In this document: one piece after another, positions 37,701 to 48,613 of the stretch
Numbering within the stretch: the stretch's first letter is position 1
Layout: the number at the start of each line of letters is the position of its first letter
From: Ilex aquifolium
Lineage: Eukaryota > Streptophyta > Magnoliopsida > Aquifoliales > Aquifoliaceae
Direction: 5' to 3'
NCBI GenBank assembly: GCA_951799425.1
Contig: OX637395.1
Span: 11,882,451-11,946,450 of the forward strand
Length of the DNA: 64,000 bases
Program-made: the position numbers and the translations under genes
Notes under the pieces: model-generated
Databases searched by the model: none
What the model was told of the DNA's origin: nothing
What the model saw: the letters and a program-made list of their open reading frames with translations, nothing else

Positions 37701-40700
37701 TATGTAGCATAAATTTTTGATACTCCTCATAGTTCATAATGTCTTTTGGCTACCATAATTTGGTTGCATTATCATGGCTGAAATTTTCATATAAACCTCA
37801 TTTTTTCTGTGGAATTTGTTGTTCTCCTTAACGCTCTTTTTCTACTTGGTTTGTAACAAGAGTAATATTTGTAATACTGTTAAAAAACACAAAGTAGTAT
37901 ACGCATAGTCTATTACACTGCACCTAATCCTGAACTTTTCTAATAAACTTTACCACACCAGGGATCCTGAACTTTTGAGGAGAATTGGTGCTGCAACCGC
38001 TGTTGAAGTCAGAGCTACCGGGATTCCTTATACATTTGCTCCTTGTATTGCAGTAGGTACCCATATGATAAAAATCATAATCTCAATTTGCACTTATATT
38101 CATTTTTATTTGGTGTTGCCAAATGAGTAATTGAGATATTTATATATAATCAGAGCGATTAATAAGTTTTTTTGCTGTCTGAGGTGTGTCAAGTACTTTG
38201 TGATCCTTTTGCTAGGTTTGTAGAGATCCAAGATGGGGTAGGTGTTATGAAAGTTATAGTGAGGATCCCAAGGTTGTTCAAGAGATGACGGACATTATAT
38301 TGGGTTTGCAAGGTGAAATTCCAAATGGTTCGCGTAAAGGAGTTCCATACATCGCTGGAAAGTACGTACTCTTTGAAAGTCAAAGTGCATGCAATTTATA
38401 GTATACTCTTCTATTTTGGATTTTTTATGGTGAAATGTTTTAATATTATTCAATGAGGACATGTTGCCTAATAGTAGAGTACTATAAAAAAAAATGGGTC
38501 AATTACCATGGGTTTTCAAACCACATTAAAGCTATGATATTTTTTGGTCCAAGTAGATGAGATGTTTTTTTTCCTTTATTATTGTTTCCTTCTCTGAACA
38601 TCCCAAATTCACAATGAATAGGTGAATATTTGCTCTTCCAATATTTAGGGGTCGTTTGGTTCGCGTTTTTATTTTGTATTTCGTGTTTTTGTTTTTATTT
38701 TTTAGGTAAAACAAAAACAGAAACGTGTTTGAGTTTTTGTTTTTGTTTTTGTTTTATATAAAATAAGTTATTTCAGAAACAAGGCCCAAAAACAAGGAAC
38801 AACAAAAAGATGTTCTCGGAAACAAGGGAGAACAGAAACGAGCGCGAGGGTTGGGGGAGTTAATTAGATCCGGACTTCGAGCTTTTTATAGCAGTAAAAA
38901 TAGTCTTTTTTTCGTGGAACTATTTAAACTCATTCCATTCTCTCTTTCCTCTCCATCGTCTCTCTCTCTCCATAGCCTCTCTCCATCCAATGAAGACCGA
39001 AGGTCTTCATTGGTGCTCCCCACGGTCATCGAATCTCCTCTTTGCTCCTCTCTGCTGGATTTCGATCTCTCTCTCTCTCACACACTCTCTCACTCTCTCT
39101 CTTGGATCCGACATCATCTCTTTCTGAAATCCTAACCCTCGATCTCGCCATCAATCGATCGATCTCCTAATCAATCGGCGATCTCTTATTCAATTGGCGA
39201 TCTCTGCTCCTCTCTCCTTCGCTATGTTTGATCTCTACATGTGCTGTGGAGATCGATGCAAACGAAGTCTCTCTCTTGAATTCAAGTACTTCAGATTTAT
39301 ATAGGTGTATTATTTTCGTATGTATAGCGCCAGATCTGTGAATGTGCGCATATGTATGTGTGTGTGTGTACATCTATGTGTGTGTGCGCATATGTATATG
39401 TGTGTGTGTATCATGCTCTGTTCCAGTAGCTAATGTTGCTGCAAGGGTAACTAATGGTGTGTGCATCATGCTCACATTCTATCACACCAAAGGGTTTTCT
39501 TTTCAGGAAGCTTGTGTGCTATATGTTGCAGGTGTGGATTTTCTGGTTTTGTTTTGGAGTTTTTTTGGAATTCTTCTCTTGTAAATTTTGGTTGTAAAGC
39601 TATTATGCTTTCTCAGTCTTTGTAATTTTTTGGGTGAATCAATAAAATGGCTCTCTTTTAAAAAAATAAATAAATTGGTTATATGTTATATAGAATTGTG
39701 TGTGTGTGTGTGTGCTGAGTTAGTGAATGTTGAAATTCATGTTGGGTTGAAATTTATATGTTATATAGAAATGAGATGTTATAAAGCTAATATTAAGGAT
39801 ATAACTTGATGTGGTTATCAAACATGTTTTTTATTTTTATTTTCATAATTTGGTAAACACAAATGACTCTCAAAACATATTTCTGTTTTCGGTGTTTACC
39901 ACAAAACAAAATAAAAGTTGTCTCCGTTTTTTATTTTTTTTGAAAACGCAAAGACAAAAACGTTACCAAATGACCACTTAATTTCCTAATTTAATATTTT
40001 CTAAATCATACGCAGTTTTCATTCTGAAGAGTGTAGACCAATCTTTGGATCATAATTGGATGTAATAATTTTGAATGGCTAAACTGTTACATTTGCCTGA
40101 ACCTGTATTCCAATTTTCATCCTTCATTTAGCTCTCTATAATTCCCTGTGTGTGTGTGGCATGCATACGCAGGAAAAACGTCGCTGCTTGTGCAAAGCAC
40201 TTTGTGGGTGATGGTGGGACAACCAAGGGTGTCAATGAGAACAATACACTAATTGACATGCACGGATTGCTTAGCATCCACATGCCTGCCTACTCTGACT
40301 CGATCATTAAGGGTGTCTCAACGATCATGGTTTCCTACTCAAGTTGGAATGGTGAAAAAATGCATGCCAACGGCAATCTAATTACTGGATTTCTCAAAGG
40401 CACACTTAAGTTCAAGGTACACTTTAAATGGCAGTGTATGTGCTTGTCATTTTTCAGTTTAATTTAGCATTCGAGCTATGGTTACTCGCACTGTGAAAAT
40501 AACGGCTGCCCACTTTTACATAAGACCAAGGATCAAAATGTTGAAACATTTTCGTTTTGGTGTGTTAGAAATGTTTTTGTTTCCTAAGTGACCACAACGA
40601 ATTAGTGATTGAATTGAAATATCAATATTTAAACGTGTTTTGTAATGTTTTGAGGTGTTTCAATATGTATCCATCATTGTTTTGGAGTGTTTTGAGGTAT

Positions 40701-43700
40701 TTCGGTATATTTTAACGAGGGAATCACATTTTGCACCCCAAAAGATTTAAGAATTTTCATTTTGCACCCCCAATGCATTAAAAGTGGTGTAATGTGACCC
40801 TGGTAACTTTCGTTGCTTCATCTGTCCAAAACCACCTCAATCCGTTAATACATTGAAGATGCGTTAATCCATTGAAGATGCAATATGGAAAGTTTAGTTT
40901 GTGAGGGTACAAAGTAGGAATTCTTAAATTTTTTTTTGGATGCAAAATGCAATCCGCCTTATTTCGACCAACATTTTGGAATGTTTTAGAAATAAATTCT
41001 AAATTTTTTTATTCATTTTCATTTTGTTTCCGAACATTTATGTTTCCTAGGTGTGGCTGAAATAATATACGGAAATAAAATTTTGATCATTGCGTAAGAT
41101 GTGTAGGAAAACACATCTCTGGGAGTAGATTCGTGGAAAAATGTACTCTTTGTAGATTTTGAGGTGTAATTGCTTCTTTCAAAAGATAATATTTGTTGTA
41201 ATGTTCTGTGATTGGATTTCCTCTGACATTTGCATGGTCCGGTTCCACTTCCTTTGGTATTTTCAGCAGAACTCATCACCTAAAATGTGTCTGATTACAA
41301 AAATGAAGAATTTTACCTTTTTCATTGCTTTTGAAAATTTTTGAAAGTTCTTGAGATAGTTTGGTCAGAATATAAGTCATCATTTTGAGATGGCTGCCAT
41401 TTTCCATATGAACCCTTCAGGATGGTAAATTCTACATTGAGATGTGTGTAGAGCACTAGAGCGTTTATATAAGCATTCAAGTTAAGGGAACATCGTACAT
41501 GTCTGTAGTGATAGGTGTGTGCAGAGTGAACCGCATAAAGTTATCTGGAAAACCTATTAGAGAATGGAAATGATGTTAAAACTCATTTTTATGGGTAAGT
41601 ATGTTAAAACTCATGTTGGTAAACCCTATTAAGAAGATAAAAATATTATATAGAACTTAAGTTGCTCTGTAGCTTGCACATTTGATTCTCTCATGCATCA
41701 ACTGAAGTATCTCAGGGTTCTTCAATAATTGTTTTGAATGTGTTTTCAGGGTTTTGTTATTTCAGATTGGGAGGGGGTTGACAGAATTACCTCTCCACCT
41801 CATTCCAACTACACTTACTCTGTCCAGGCTAGTATTCTAGCTGGCATCGACATGGTTAGTGGCTCTCCCTATATACAAATGCTAATACAAGATTGAACTG
41901 AAGAAGAGAACTATTTTCATGATTGAATACTCAGGATTCATCACATAGGCCTTTTACAGGTCATGATACCATACAACCATACTGAGTTCATTGAAGATCT
42001 CACTTACCTCATCAAGAACAATTTTATCCAGATGGATCGTATTGATGATGCCGTGGGGAGGATTCTACTAGTTAAGTTCACCTTGGGACTGTTTGAGAAC
42101 CCTCTTGCTGATCTCAGTCTAGTCGATGAGCTTGGTAGCCAGGTAAGTCAGAAAGTCATTCCATCAGTAAACTTCAAGTTTCCCAACTTTTGAACTGGTC
42201 ATTCAACTTCAGATCAAAAAAAAAATAAAAAAAAATTGGTCATTCAACTAATGGGTTGGGCTTCAAGTATTTTGGATTGAAAATATACGAGGAACAACAA
42301 ATATTTATGTATAAAATTCCATACTTGATATAGCTCTTTTTTATGTCCCTCGGAATTGTGTAAAGCCACTTAGTATCTTCTCAGTTCCATGGGCTCTTAT
42401 GTATAATTATAATTTCTATTCCCTTCAAACGGTTTTGAATTTTGCATGTTGAAATATCAGTTACCATGAATGGTTGAAACTCATATTTCACAGCTATCAT
42501 CTAGGTATAAAACACCCTACTTGATATAGCTCTTTTTATTTCCCTCAGAATTCTCTAAAGCCACTTAGTATCTTCTCAGTTCCATGGGTTCTGTCTGATT
42601 ATACTTTCTATACTCTTCCAATGGTTTAGAATTTTTCATGTTGAAAAATTTGTTGACATGAACAGTTGGAAGTCCTATTTGTTAAACAGGCACACAGAAA
42701 CGTGGCAAGAGAAGCCGTGAGGAAATCGCTTGTACTGCTGAAGAATGGGAAACATGGAGATGATCCATTGCTACCCCTTCCGAAGAAGGTGCCCAAAATT
42801 TTACTTGCTGGTAGCCATGCTGATAACTTGGGTTATCAATGTGGTGGGTGGACTATCACTTGGCAGGGATTTAGTGGCAATAATGGCACACGTGGTACGT
42901 TCACCCTTAAGTGGTTTAATGTTCTGTTCAAGTTTCAATATGTGTGTAATAAATTTGGATAACTCTGAGATTGGATGACAAAGTGCATTAGCACGAAAGT
43001 CGCACATCTTAGCTATGAAAAAGGAGGAGCCTCTTTTCTTTTTTTCTTTTTTTTTTTAACATGGATCAAACTGACTTATTTATACATTGCAATCCTAAGG
43101 ATCTTAGTTAATATTTTGGAATGTAAAGTATATTCAGTTTTGTTGTGTTGCATCTTTTAAAGAAAGAAATGGGCATAATTCAAGATAGCTTTCCATATCC
43201 CCATCTCTATGGATTAAATTAGTTGTACTTCCATGGTCTTTTCCTGACAAAATATTCATCTTTTTTATTATCAATTTGTTTGTTGCATTCTAATTTCGAA
43301 TTCTTTGCTAAATTGGCCTGAAAACAGGTAAATCCAGGATAAAATAATTTTATTGAACTATTGTAGCAACTGATTTTAATTGCAAGCGCTTCATTTTTTG
43401 AACAGGAACCACCATCCGTAATGCCATCATGTCGACAGTCGACAAACACACGGAGGTTGTCTACCTTGAAAACCCTGATAGTGAATACCTCCAGTCCAAC
43501 AACTTCAATTATGCCATTGTTGTTGTTGGTGAGCACCCTTACACGGAAAGCGCAGGGGACAGCCCAAATCTCACAATGGCTGATCCTGGCCCCAGTGTCA
43601 TCGACAATGTCTGCAGTGCTGTCAAGTGTGTTGTTGTCATCATATCTGGTCGGCCTATTGTGATTGAACCGTATATCTCCTCAATTGATGCTCTTGTGGC

Positions 43701-44665
43701 AGCCTGGTTACCTGGTACTGAAGGCCAAGGTGTGACTGATGTCCTCTTTGGGGACTATGGGTTCAGTGGAAAACTTCCACGAACTTGGTTCAAAACTGTA
43801 GATCAACTCCCAATGAATGTTGGGGATTCGCACTATGATCCACTCTTCCCGTTTGGATTTGGGCTCACAACTCAGGCGGTGGTAGCAAGGTAAAAAATCA
43901 TCTCTCAAAGAAGTTCCTAATAGTAGATGATTGTTTACATCTCTCAAAATCATATTGGTGCTTTTACCAAGCTTTTGTCACTTATTATTTTAATCATTTT
44001 GCTATTTTCACTTCCTCTTACTGTAGTCATACATAGTAGGTATCTGGCCACCCCTATGAAATAATTTGATAAGGGTCCTGATTGTTCTTCACTGCATTTG
44101 ATATAATATGTCAAGAAAAAGAAATGATATAATTCACTCTTCAATAATTCATAAACCATCAACACTGGTTTTTTATCAGGAAGTACCAATTTTTTTTTTT
44201 TTTGGGGGGGGGGGGGAGGGGGGGGGGGGGGGGGAAGGGAAAGGGGAAGGGAAACTTGAACCCTTGACCTCAAGAAGGCAAAGTCTTTACAAGCCAAAGA
44301 ATACTATTGGACCAAAGGTCCATTGGTATCAGGAAGTACCATCACTATTAATATACTAATCAGAATCCTCCAGGAATTTTGATTTGTCCTCTATATTTCT
44401 GCATTCAAATGCTTTTGGATAGCAAGCTGGAATGCATCCACAGGAAACACCCAATGGCCCGAAACGTTGTGTTGTCTCTTGATTCTGATAATTGGCCAGT
44501 CTTATTTTGTGAAAAACTGATTAGTTACAACTTAGAGGTTTATTGTTTCATGGTTGGTGTTTCTGCAGGTCAATCTCTGCTGCTGTTGATGGAAGGCCAT
44601 ATATACTCATTGTTATGGTTTTGGTATTTATCAGTTTGTACTTTTCAGGTATATTTTTAACTTGA
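25773..44665 (+). CDS. BGLC3: GH3 beta-glucosidase / exo-beta-glucanase, BGLC3-like (complete, 10 exons)
   Basis: The exons are 25773-25998, 37235-37439, 37962-38052, 38216-38361, 40173-40416, 41750-41854, 41960-42142, 42690-42894, 43406-43889 and 44569-44665. They total 1986 nt and encode 661 aa without a break. The protein starts with a signal peptide ([18 protein letters not shown]). The GH3 N-terminal barrel follows, with [50 protein letters not shown] and the nucleophile motif GFVISDWEG (Asp310). The C-terminal GH3 domain holds [14 protein letters not shown] (Glu516 is a candidate acid/base), [12 protein letters not shown] and [11 protein letters not shown]. The last exon adds RSISAAVDG and a strongly hydrophobic end to residue 661, which fits a GPI-anchor signal or membrane tail. 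Known plant relatives remove glucose from xyloglucan or other beta-glucans in the cell wall. Intron 2 uses a GC donor. Intron 1 is 11.2 kb of stacked transposons, yet the reading frame is intact. Confidence 0.95.
25999..26880. other. Start of the 11.2-kb intron 1 of the beta-glucosidase gene
   Basis: Non-coding intron sequence after the donor at 25999. No repeat with clear ends was recognised before the LINE fragment. Confidence 0.5.
26880..28440 (+). mobile_element. L1-type LINE reverse-transcriptase fragment, interrupted by a Helitron
   Basis: Plus-strand wording matches plant L1 reverse transcriptase: a GLRQGDP-type block near 27040-27060, LLFADDT-type wording with FADDT at 27185-27199, and then, after the Helitron, GLPLGG-like, FWSLVL and PIYSFSFFKFPGKV wording (about 27990-28160) and MVRDIL (about 28185). 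Stop codons and frameshifts are frequent, and neither the 5' part nor a poly-A tail was found. It is an old, 5'-truncated relic that lies sense to the host gene. Confidence 0.75.
27259..27847 (-). mobile_element. Non-autonomous Helitron, 589 bp
   Basis: Read on the minus strand it begins TCTATACTACTTATAAATGT and ends GCACGTCGTGCATTGCTAG. The end therefore has the CTAG terminus preceded by a short GCACG/CGTGC hairpin (27266-27276 on the plus strand). It sits between an A and a T, the usual Helitron target, with no target duplication. It splits the LINE reverse transcriptase sequence, so it is younger than that LINE. No helicase gene is present. Confidence 0.82.
28447..35068. mobile_element. 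Element with GAAGCAC-type inverted ends, split by a copia fossil
   Basis: The left end reads TTTGAAGCACAAACACGGAC followed by ACACGACACGGACACG. The right end, reverse-complemented, reads CTAAGAAGCAATGACACTC and, further in, ATATCCGTGTCATG and CACGTGTCCGATAC. These are the ends of a plant non-autonomous family with ACACGGACACG repeats. The copia fossil at 28882-34828 is inserted inside it. No clean target duplication was found, so the superfamily (Mutator-like is my guess) stays open. Confidence 0.5.
28882..34828 (-). mobile_element. Ty1/copia LTR retrotransposon fossil in intron 1
   Basis: Two related LTRs of about 160-175 bp (28887-29043 and 34651-34823) flank minus-strand copia sequence. 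A 5-bp target duplication ACAAT lies at 28882-28886 and 34824-34828. A primer-binding-like CGGTATCAAAGC (plus-strand 34639-34650) adjoins the right-hand LTR, and a polypurine tract (minus GGGGGAGTG) adjoins the left one. The order on the minus strand is gag with zinc-knuckle-like wording (about 33400-32450), integrase (about 31750-31000), reverse transcriptase (about 30250-29776, with [11 protein letters not shown]) and RNase H (about 29700-29100), which is copia order. The LTRs differ at many sites, so the insertion is old. It is broken many times. It lies antisense to the host gene. Confidence 0.88.
35069..36419. other. Intron 1, unassigned part
   Basis: Non-coding sequence. The first part may continue the L1 relic interrupted at 28440, but no motif is clear. 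Nothing else was recognised. Confidence 0.4.
36420..36840 (-). mobile_element. RTE-type LINE C-terminal fragment
   Basis: The minus strand reads [20 protein letters not shown] then [13 protein letters not shown], and further downstream RGKPKLI and IHVADP-like wording. These are hallmarks of the C-terminal end of plant RTE-type LINEs. The RIRN...EDKL part appears twice (about 36670-36725 and 36765-36830), so the fragment holds a small tandem duplication. It is a short, inactive relic, antisense to the host gene. Confidence 0.72.
38648..39977. mobile_element. PIF/Harbinger-type non-autonomous element in intron 4
   Basis: The left end is GGGGTCGTTTGGT and the reverse complement of the right end is GTGGTCATTTGGT (11 of 13 match). 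Both are followed by ACG/GCG-TTTTT wording. It is flanked by TTA at 38645-38647 and 39978-39980, the 3-bp target typical of PIF/Harbinger. The 1330-bp body holds CT-rich and GT microsatellites (about 39068-39105 and 39355-39410) but no transposase. It lies wholly between exons 4 and 5 of the beta-glucosidase gene. Confidence 0.78.
40715..40957. mobile_element. Fold-back MITE, copy B, in intron 5
   Basis: The left end reads ATCACATTTTGCACCCC. The reverse complement of the right end reads ATTGCATTTTGCATCC. Inner wording (AATGCATTAAAAGTGGTGTA, ATGTGACC, TAACTTTC) is shared with the copy at 4355-4657. The exact ends are uncertain. Confidence 0.65.
42305..42665. repeat. Intronic tandem duplication, about 198-bp step
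   Basis: The wording TACTTGATATAGCTCTTTTT, AAGCCACTTAGTATCTTCTC and AGTTCCATGGG occurs at about 42325-42395 and again at about 42521-42590. Flanking wording (CATGTTGAAA) is also shared. It lies in intron 7 of the beta-glucosidase gene. Confidence 0.75.
44174..44341 (-). mobile_element. tRNA-derived SINE, copy 2, with 15-bp target duplication, intron 9
   Basis: The body is 44189-44326, on the minus strand. The B-box GGGTTCAAGTT lies at plus-strand 44253-44263. The A-tail and C-run appear on the plus strand as a T-run followed by a long G-run (about 44191-44235). The direct repeat TATCAGGAAGTACCA flanks it at 44174-44188 and 44327-44341. It belongs to the same family as 9774-9924 and lies between exons 9 and 10 of the beta-glucosidase gene. 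Confidence 0.88.
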
Positions 44666-45867
44666 AACGCAATTGAATACATTAGTTGAAGTAGAAATAT
44701 GAATGATTGTGGTTCTTTTTTGCCTCTCTTCTAAACTTAAACGAATCCAAAAGTTCCGAGCCAAGAAAAAATATAAAGAAGAAAACTGTAAGAGCAATCC
44801 AGAATTTTATGAAATTTCAATAAAATCATGGGTGGTTTTAAAGGGTGGTTTAAGTTGCTAACAGCCTGTTTGGCCTTGTCTTGAATTTGAATGCACCTAT
44901 TGATTTACATAGCATTTTTTATTTTAGAAGGTGATCCATCTTGACTGAAAGATAGGCACTTCACCAACATCATTGGGAGATGGCATACCATTTTCTCTTT
45001 AATTGCACTATCTAGTGCTATAAATGACTTAACTGCTATAAAGAAAATCAAAGAAACACCGTTTACGGTGAATAACTTGAAGGCGGCATACAAACTTGCC
45101 TATGGTAATGACAGCTCACAGCAACAGCAACAGCAACAGTGCCTAGTTTGTGTTAATACTTGATACACAGTAATGATAACAAATGACTATTGTTACTTTG
45201 ATTATAGGAGAATGCTATGGTACCAAACAGTTTTGGTATCGTACTATCACAAATTTTTTAAGATATAGTACATACTTTTTAAGATTTTTTTGTATGATTT
45301 TTTTGGGTTGTTTACAACTTTTGAGATTGGTTGCGATCAATTCTAAGATATTAACTTGAACTTGGCCTCTAGAGATTAACTTTTGAGATTGGTTTGCAAC
45401 TTTTGAGATTGATTGCAAACCCACAAAAAGTTATAACTTGGCCTCTAGAGAATCATAACTTGAACCATAAAAGTTGTAAAACAATCTCAAAAATTATAAA
45501 TTTTTTAGGACCGATTTTAACATTTTAAGATCAATCTTAAATTTTTTTTTTTTTTGCTTGTAAATAGGCCACAAAACACATGTATGGTGAATTATAAAAA
45601 TTGTAAACTTCGATATACCTCTTTTGATCCTGAAGTCGATTATAATATGCCCAATTGAAAAATAGGTCACTTCTGATTGGGGTATTAATTGAGCCGAGTT
45701 TTACGAGCTTGAGTCTGAGCTTGACAAACTTGTTTTTTTAAACGAGCCTAAAAATTATTCAATTTCTGCTCGTTTAGTACTTTTATAAATAAACCTACAT
45801 TTTAACCAAACCTCTCCTTTTCTTCCTTCGACCTACCACAAACATAATCATCATAAACCACCACATC
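44666..45867. other. Spacer between convergent genes, first part
   Basis: This holds the 3' flank of the beta-glucosidase gene. It also has a CAGCAACAG triplet run near 45119-45140, an AT-rich stretch with TTTTGAGATTGG wording repeated at about 45319-45415, and a short GAGCTTGAGTCTGAGCTTG stretch at about 45705. No gene was seen. Confidence 0.45.
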
Positions 45868-46388
45868 CAAGGGCGGCCCAACACAAAATGAAGCTTAAAG
45901 TAAAAATATAAATGAGGTTATATTAATTTTTAAAATAAATTTTATAATTTAATTAATCATTTTATAATATTAGTTATATTATTGTCTTTTGAGATGCAAA
46001 AGTGTTTATTAAATTCTTGTATTCAAAATTTTTTTATAGTTAATTCGAACAAAGTGTGATACTTGATATAATGGTAAAATAGAATTTTATTAGATTTAAT
46101 GTTAATATAATCAATGAAAAGAAACAAAATTATAAATAATAAAACTTAAGCTAAATATGATAGACTCAAATGGTGTTTTATGTTGTCATTAGCAACATAA
46201 ACAGATTCTCAATAAACTCAAATCAAATTTATTTTTTTGGGGTACTAAAATAAAATTTAACTTAATTGAATATGTATCTAAAATTTTTATTTAAACATTA
46301 GATTTAATTAAAATTTAAACCTCTATAAAATAGGACCCTAATGTTTCGGGTCTAAAGGGGTGGCTTCAATGGCTATGAACTGGCCCTG
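45868..46388. mobile_element. hAT-type MITE, 521 bp, with perfect 8-bp target duplication
   Basis: It starts CAAGGGCGGCCC and ends GGCCCTG, short terminal inverted repeats of the hAT kind. ACCACATC flanks it exactly at 45860-45867 and 46389-46396. The body is AT-rich and non-coding. It inserted into a pre-existing CCA-rich low-complexity tract (about 45820-46690). Confidence 0.85.
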
Positions 46389-47491
46389 ACCACATCACAC
46401 CACCACTGCACTTCTTCTCTTCACGCACCCACACAACTATCACAAACCTTACCACCACCGACCTCCAAACCAAAACCACCAACACACCACCACTATCACA
46501 TACCCACCAAAATCCCCTGGTTCATCAAATCCACATACTCACAGACCCAGGAAATGGATTTGATGAGCAGACCAGAACCCCCAACTCCCACCTACAAAAT
46601 AACCACCACCCTACCCCCTCACCGAAGCACCCTCCGGTAGCCACCCCCATCCAAAACGTTAACCCAGACCCACAAACCCAACACCAACCAAGCATAGAAA
46701 GTTGATTAATTAATTGAATTGGATAATTTAATTAATGACTGTTTTATGATTAAGTAATTCTTATCAATTAAAAATATTTTGAGATTAATGGGGTTTGATC
46801 AATATGATGTATTCAATCAAATATTGTGTTTAAAAAGTTGAGGGTAAAATATATTTTGTTGGCCAGACACTGTTACAAGGAAAAGACGACGATGTTCAGT
46901 TCCATGATTTTAAGGTCCAATAATAAAAACAATAACGGTTAGACCAACCACCAACCTCGAGGACAAAACGATCAACTATTTGGATTATATCATCATTTTC
47001 TATTAAGGTTTCTAAGGTCCGCTATAGGTAAAGGGTGTTTATTTGTAAATGTTGATGGATGATAACTGTTCAAATGTTAAAGAGTGTGAGTGAAATTTAC
47101 CTTATTTTCTTTTATGGATCATTTTGACACTGTACTTGTTTCTTTGGATACTGTTGATGTTTTATACAATATATATGTACATGTTTTTAGTTCTCTTGTG
47201 TTTATGTTGATTCATGTTATTATATTGGTGTAACATTTGTATGTCCACAAGCTAAGGTTGAGTGTTTTCTCCATTTCGACTCCAAATAACTTTGTGTTTG
47301 TCACGAGATAATAACAGAGACAAGATGAAAACTTTGCAACAATCGGATGGCACTGTACAACTAAAATGCAGTAACATTGCATACATTTACACATGAAGGT
47401 CTTATTTTCAGTAATCCCCAGAGATGCATTTGAAGCAAAATTTGTGATAAAAAAATGACATCTAAAAAGATCATTTCATCTTTGATCATCC
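46389..47491. other. CCA-rich tract and 3' flank of NOL
   Basis: 46390-46690 is a low-complexity C/A-rich tract (CCACCAC, CCAACACC). The rest up to the NOL stop codon is AT-rich and probably includes the NOL 3' UTR. No gene was seen. Confidence 0.45.
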
Positions 47492-48582
47492 TCAATCTTC
47501 AAGCACATATCGGTTTCTCCTAGCGCCAAAAGCGATTCTCTGTATGTTGAAGAATAAAGAAGTATTAGTATCTGGCTGCTATTTTCATAAAAATCAAATT
47601 GAAAAAAGTGAATATACGATGTTGGGTTGAGTTGAGTAAACAATGACAGCCAAAACAACAGGAGTAATTTTTGAATTTCATTACTGAGAATATCTGGGAG
47701 TAGGCTTTCAATCCAGTCAGAAAGCGAATGTAAGTGGGCTTTGTTGAACCATTGGTGGGGATGGATCTGATGCTTGGGACAAGGTACTCTGCAACCTGTA
47801 CATAAGAGAGAGAGAGAGAGATTACAACATTTCCAAATGATCTATGTACATGAACATGTCAAGCAACTACTATCAATGTGTTGTATATACCTGAATTTAA
47901 CAGTATATGAACTGCATAATCTTCCTCTATTATAAAATTAGTTTGTGTACTTTACCACAGATAAAATGATGATATTTGAAATATGATCTTCAAAAGCAAC
48001 TTCTTTTCATTTCATCCATCTGAAAGCATCTCGAAAATAATTGGCAATTTATCAAGCCACCAACTGATTTTCTGTTGGAAATGATAGTATCTTTAATCAT
48101 GGATGATCAAATGCGTTATTAATATGAATGGAGGCTGAATGATTTCGAACAAAGAAATCTTGTATGCTCAATACAAGGCATTAAAGGGACAGCTTGCATC
48201 ACTACCGCAGGTAGATAAACAAAACTTTCTTACCACTTCTGCGGGTTCTGCCAAGACATTAATGAAAAACTTGGCCTGCAACAAGTGAAATGCTTAATTT
48301 TCATGATCACAACATAGAAGAATAGAGAATATGAAATAAATCAACATGAATTCTACCTGCTTTGTGGTAGCACCGGACATGAGTAGATCAGTTGTTACCA
48401 TTCCTGGCTGCCAACCAAAGAGAGTGAAAAATGAAGATAAATGAACAATAATTGAGGTTACATGTGGCATAACAGGAGCTTCATATCACTGGGTACATGA
48501 AAACAATAGACAGCTGAAAATGCTGAGTTGAGCTAAAGATATCTGGACACTGGGCTGTGTGTAAATGTATCAACCCCACCCC

Positions 48583-48613
<31 letters not shown>

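Noticed and set aside
38851-39135. Ser-rich open frame in intron 4 as a small gene
   Set aside because: It is CT-microsatellite filler inside the Harbinger-type element.
44108-44359. Gly-rich frame ending LEPLTSRR, also seen reversed near 9834-10028
   Set aside because: Both come from the shared SINE sequence, not from a gene.
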